From NCBI GenBank assembly GCA_044433415.1, contig JAWXTP010000131.1, positions 1 to 8,137 of the forward strand: a stretch of DNA of 8,137 nt, given 5' to 3'. The translations under genes and the position numbers were made by a program. Positions within the stretch are counted from its first letter, which is position 1. Every line of letters begins with the position of its first letter. Below the pieces are notes generated by a model. That model had not been told where the DNA came from and searched no databases. It worked only from the letters and a program-made list of their open reading frames with translations. The DNA is from JAWXTP01 sp044433415 (lineage in GTDB: Bacteria > Bacteroidota > Bacteroidia > Bacteroidales > Rikenellaceae). Shown piece after piece: positions 5,961 through 8,137 of the stretch.

Positions 5961-7010
5961 CTATTTATTTAATTTAAAGAAGAGGTCTAAATTGTATCCT
6001 GCTTCCTCAGATCCTTCAGCCTTTGCACTCTTTAATAGACGTATTCCTTCGTACACATTACCATTCATTAACTCATAAGCTCCACGACAGTTTTTATAAG
6101 CTAAAGATTCATAAGGTGCAATTTGTAAATATTTGTTCGCAGCAACTCTATCACCTTGTTCTATTGCCATAGATGCAGCATTAAGATTAGCGATAGGATG
6201 TGTAGGGTACAACTTAACACAAGTTGATATTATGTCATAGAACTTCTCTTTGTCTTCTTTATAAGACATAGCAACAGTAAATAACTCTTTAAGAGATAGT
6301 ATCTGAGGGTTAATACCAACCATTATTTGAGCTTCTTCAAGACTAAAGTTTAGATCACGTTGATTGCGCTCATCTGTAGCATCTGTTTCAGGAGCTACAT
6401 ATGTACCTTTATATGTATCAACTTTACTTAAAACGATTCTCTTACTTGAATAGTCTGTTTCTGTTTTGCTAGCTCTTTTTGGTTGTGTATGTACATTAGT
6501 TGAAGGTTTAGGCTTAGAGCCTTTGATTTCTTCTACAAAAGTGTTTGAAAGTTCATTAGTTTCGTTGTCTACATTTACATTTTCGCATCTAATCTGAAGA
6601 GCTATATCTCCACTAGATATGCTTTCTATAGCTACAGCAGCTCTATAATTTACGCTAAAGTTGCCATTAGAGTTAAGTGCTTGAACATTGTTAACAGACG
6701 TATTGTCATCACTTTTCATTCTGTTACGTATTTGCTTATTGCGAACGTACAGAATTTGTTTGTACTTACCATTAAATTGAATAAAAGGTAAATTAATATC
6801 AATACCTTCATCGTGAGAACTAAGATACGGAGTTAAAACAACTGCATCTCTAGAGTTTAATTCATCAATATTTCCAGATATTGACATCTGAATGATAAGT
6901 GAGTCATTTACAATTTTACACTCATGCTGAGTAACGTCAACAGTTACAGTCTGAGCTACCACCATACTACTTGCAAACACTCCCAAACTGAGTAAAAACA
7001 ATCTTTTCAT
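5961..7010 (-). CDS. Short DUF3868/TPR-like paralogue lacking the OmpA domain
   Basis: The 349-residue protein has a signal peptide (LFLLSLGVFASSMVVA, then Gln20). Its N-terminal region aligns with the 477-residue neighbour: LNSRDAVVLTPYL (51-63) against LTANENVILEPII, and QFNGKYKQILYVRN against INSRRQQVMYKRG. Its C-terminal part also aligns: NPQILSLKELFTVAMSYKED (234-253) and YPTHPIANLNAAS (268-280) against NPKNLSLNELFQLAQSYRNG and YPEDPIANLNAAG. The segment between, where the neighbour has the OmpA-like domain and about 130 more residues, is replaced by a polar, low-complexity linker (about 160-220) rich in Lys, Thr, Ser and Pro. It is therefore probably periplasmic without the usual peptidoglycan anchor. 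The reading frame is clean, so this looks like a functional domain variant, not a decayed gene. Function is unknown. Confidence 0.78.
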   Translation of the reverse strand: MKRLFLLSLGVFASSMVVAQTVTVDVTQHECKIVNDSLIIQMSISGNIDELNSRDAVVLTPYLSSHDEGIDINLPFIQFNGKYKQILYVRNKQIRNRMKSDDNTSVNNVQALNSNGNFSVNYRAAVAIESISSGDIALQIRCENVNVDNETNELSNTFVEEIKGSKPKPSTNVHTQPKRASKTETDYSSKRIVLSKVDTYKGTYVAPETDATDERNQRDLNFSLEEAQIMVGINPQILSLKELFTVAMSYKEDKEKFYDIISTCVKLYPTHPIANLNAASMAIEQGDRVAANKYLQIAPYESLAYKNCRGAYELMNGNVYEGIRLLKSAKAEGSEEAGYNLDLFFKLNK

Positions 7011-7033
7011 CTTTTCTTATTTTATTTTTATTT

Positions 7034-7621
7034 TTATTTAATATAATACACCAAGGTTATTCCCACTTGAGATATACCCCAATAGTTATGGATACCTTGT
7101 TCAATAATAGGTGTTCCTGCTTCTCTTTCATATTTATAATACTTAATATGAGCATATCCAACAGAAACTGCAAACTCAATGTTAAATCTAGGTGACAAAA
7201 TCCATTGATATCCACTTGTTGTACCTATGCCGAGTAAATCTCCTTGATAGCGATTGTTTTCGAATGTGTCAAAAGATTTAATCCACCATGGTAATTTGCC
7301 TCCAACATTAAAGCTAGCATAGTTAAGTTGTGCGCCTACAAAAAAACCATCATAAACACCTCTAAGCCATTTCCTATATTCAGGTTGGATTAGAAAGTAT
7401 TTTCGTTTTGCGTTATCACTATACTCCCAAGGATTATAGCTTGCCATTACTGATAAAGATGATTTCTCAGCTAATGAAAGCTCAGCCCCTAAACTTATAG
7501 TTTCAGATGCATCACATAGTAAATTCGTCTTTAAAGCAAAACCTTGTGCAAATAAGTTATTACTAAGGCTTAGTGAAAAGATTATTACAATTAATACTTT
7601 TAATAAATGTTTATGATTCAT
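7034..7621 (-). CDS. DUF3575-family outer-membrane beta-barrel protein, first copy
   Basis: The 195-residue protein has a signal peptide (hydrophobic 6-20, cleavage near LFAQ at 23-26) followed by FALKTNLLCDASETISLG (28-45), the characteristic opening of DUF3575 proteins. Amphipathic strands with Tyr and Trp girdles continue to the last strand ITLVYYIK. The ATG at 7621 is the natural start: a TAG stop lies in frame two codons upstream. It is the first gene after the long leader and so probably the first gene of the operon, 23 bases before the short DUF3868 protein. The family occurs next to DUF3868 and Mfa1-type pilin genes in Bacteroidales; the molecular function is not known to me, and a part in outer-membrane assembly or anchoring of the fimbria is inferred. 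Confidence 0.85.
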   Translation of the reverse strand: MNHKHLLKVLIVIIFSLSLSNNLFAQGFALKTNLLCDASETISLGAELSLAEKSSLSVMASYNPWEYSDNAKRKYFLIQPEYRKWLRGVYDGFFVGAQLNYASFNVGGKLPWWIKSFDTFENNRYQGDLLGIGTTSGYQWILSPRFNIEFAVSVGYAHIKYYKYEREAGTPIIEQGIHNYWGISQVGITLVYYIK

Positions 7622-7846
7622 GAACTATTATAAATTTTAATTTTATTACATAAAATAATGAAACGATATAAAACTTTTTAACGTTTATAGAACAAGTAGC
7701 AATCTTCTTTTGTTTTCCCTAATTACTATAACCCACCTATGTTTCCCACTGGGATTTGTTAAATAAGCAGGTGTTAGTAATTCTATGGACAACTTGGGAT
7801 TGTCAGATAAAGTTATTCCATCCTAAATCTCGTATTCATCAGTTAT

Positions 7847-7877
7847 CTAAATTATTTAATAGAGCGTATTTTCCAAA
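7847..7877 (-). promoter_or_regulatory. Candidate Bacteroidales promoter, proximal
   Basis: On the minus strand TTTG (7877-7874) is followed after exactly 19 bases by TAATTTAG (7854-7847), one mismatch from the Bacteroidetes -33 TTTG / -7 TAnnTTTG consensus. Transcription would start near 7840, leaving a leader of about 220 bases before the first DUF3575 gene. Such matches occur by chance in AT-rich DNA. Confidence 0.35.
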
Positions 7878-7947
7878 TTAATCAAGCTATCTTACAATTA
7901 AACGCAATAAGTTGATAATTATATTGTTGTATACTGCTCTTTATTAG

Positions 7948-7963
7948 CCACTTACAGTGGTTT
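7948..7963 (-). promoter_or_regulatory. Third copy of the CAGTGG motif, within a short dyad
   Basis: The plus strand carries TTACAGTGGTTT (7952-7963), matching 11 to 12 bases of the two copies ahead of the fimbrillin gene. Here it overlaps the dyad CCACT-TAC-AGTGG (7948-7960), an operator-like shape. It lies between the two candidate promoters, so a shared regulator of the operon and of the fimbrillin gene is conceivable. Confidence 0.35.
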
Positions 7964-8059
7964 GGTTTTGAGTACTTCACTTTATTTTATAAAAACAAAT
8001 AAGTTAATAGTATGTTACAATACTTCTTGTACCCCTATCAAAGAGTAGCTAAATCGATG

Positions 8060-8091
8060 TAAATGTATGAAAATTATTGTAATCTACCAAA
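8060..8091 (-). promoter_or_regulatory. Candidate Bacteroidales promoter, distal
   Basis: On the minus strand TTTG (8091-8088) is followed after 20 bases by TACATTTA (8067-8060), one mismatch from TAnnTTTG. A start here would give a leader of over 400 bases. Evidence is weaker than for the proximal candidate because of the long leader. Confidence 0.25.
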
Positions 8092-8137
8092 TTTTTTTTT
8101 CAAATTTGTTGTATTTTAATAGTAAATAGCTGAATTC

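Larger units (their letters stand above)
7622..8137. other. Gene-free leader upstream of the fimbrial operon
   Basis: I find no credible coding region, tRNA or rRNA in these 516 bases. They contain two possible promoters, a dyad with the CAGTGG motif, a short dyad TCCCA-C-TGGGA (7744-7754), and a recurrence of TGGGATT at 7750-7756 and 7795-7801. No long inverted repeats of the kind that flank invertible promoters are visible inside the window, although one partner could lie beyond 8137. Confidence 0.7.

Noticed and set aside
7622..8137. Invertible promoter of the Bacteroides type
   Set aside because: I looked for a pair of long inverted repeats flanking a promoter and found only 5-base arms; a partner outside the window cannot be excluded.
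1..8137. CRISPR array, tRNA, rRNA or insertion sequence
   Set aside because: No regularly spaced repeats, no cloverleaf with an anticodon arm, no rRNA-like stretch and no transposase-like protein were seen.

Overview
The window is AT-rich (about one third G+C by eye) and every convincing gene lies on the minus strand, so the genes run from high to low coordinates. The content points to a member of the Bacteroidales: an Mfa1/FimA-type (type V) fimbrial locus with the DUF3575 and DUF3868 envelope proteins that go with such loci in this order, lipoprotein signal peptides on the pilins, and gene starts without Shine-Dalgarno sequences. I cannot name the genus.

Layout in the direction of transcription. 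Bases 8137-7622 are a long leader without a gene. Next come two pairs of envelope genes: DUF3575 barrel (7621-7034), short DUF3868/TPR protein (7010-5961), second DUF3575 barrel (5952-5386), and full-length DUF3868 protein with an OmpA-like domain (5373-3940), with only 8-23 bases between them. A 125-base gap carrying a repeated 15-base motif precedes the major fimbrillin lipoprotein (3814-2306) and the FimB/Mfa2-family anchor lipoprotein (2287-1247). Only 11 bases later the same transcript would enter a cell-wall lysis cassette: an M15 peptidase (1235-834), a holin-like membrane protein overlapping it by 4 bases (837-442), and the start of a peptidoglycan-binding N-acetylmuramidase (305 to the window edge).

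Inferred joint action: the DUF3575 and DUF3868/OmpA proteins sit in the outer membrane and periplasm and probably support assembly or cell-wall attachment of the fimbria. The Mfa1-like subunit forms the stalk and the Mfa2-like subunit the anchor. No tip or accessory pilin is visible. The muralytic cassette looks phage-derived; it may be a neighbouring prophage fragment, or it may have been recruited to the fimbrial operon, for example to open the wall or release protein as holin/M15-dependent type 10 secretion does. The sequence alone does not decide.

Several exact dyads sit at telling places: a 9-bp hairpin at the beginning of the mfa2-like gene, a 33-base near-perfect palindrome inside the holin gene, and a 17-bp inverted repeat between holin and muramidase. 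These could tune relative expression along the operon and are the main unexplained structure here.
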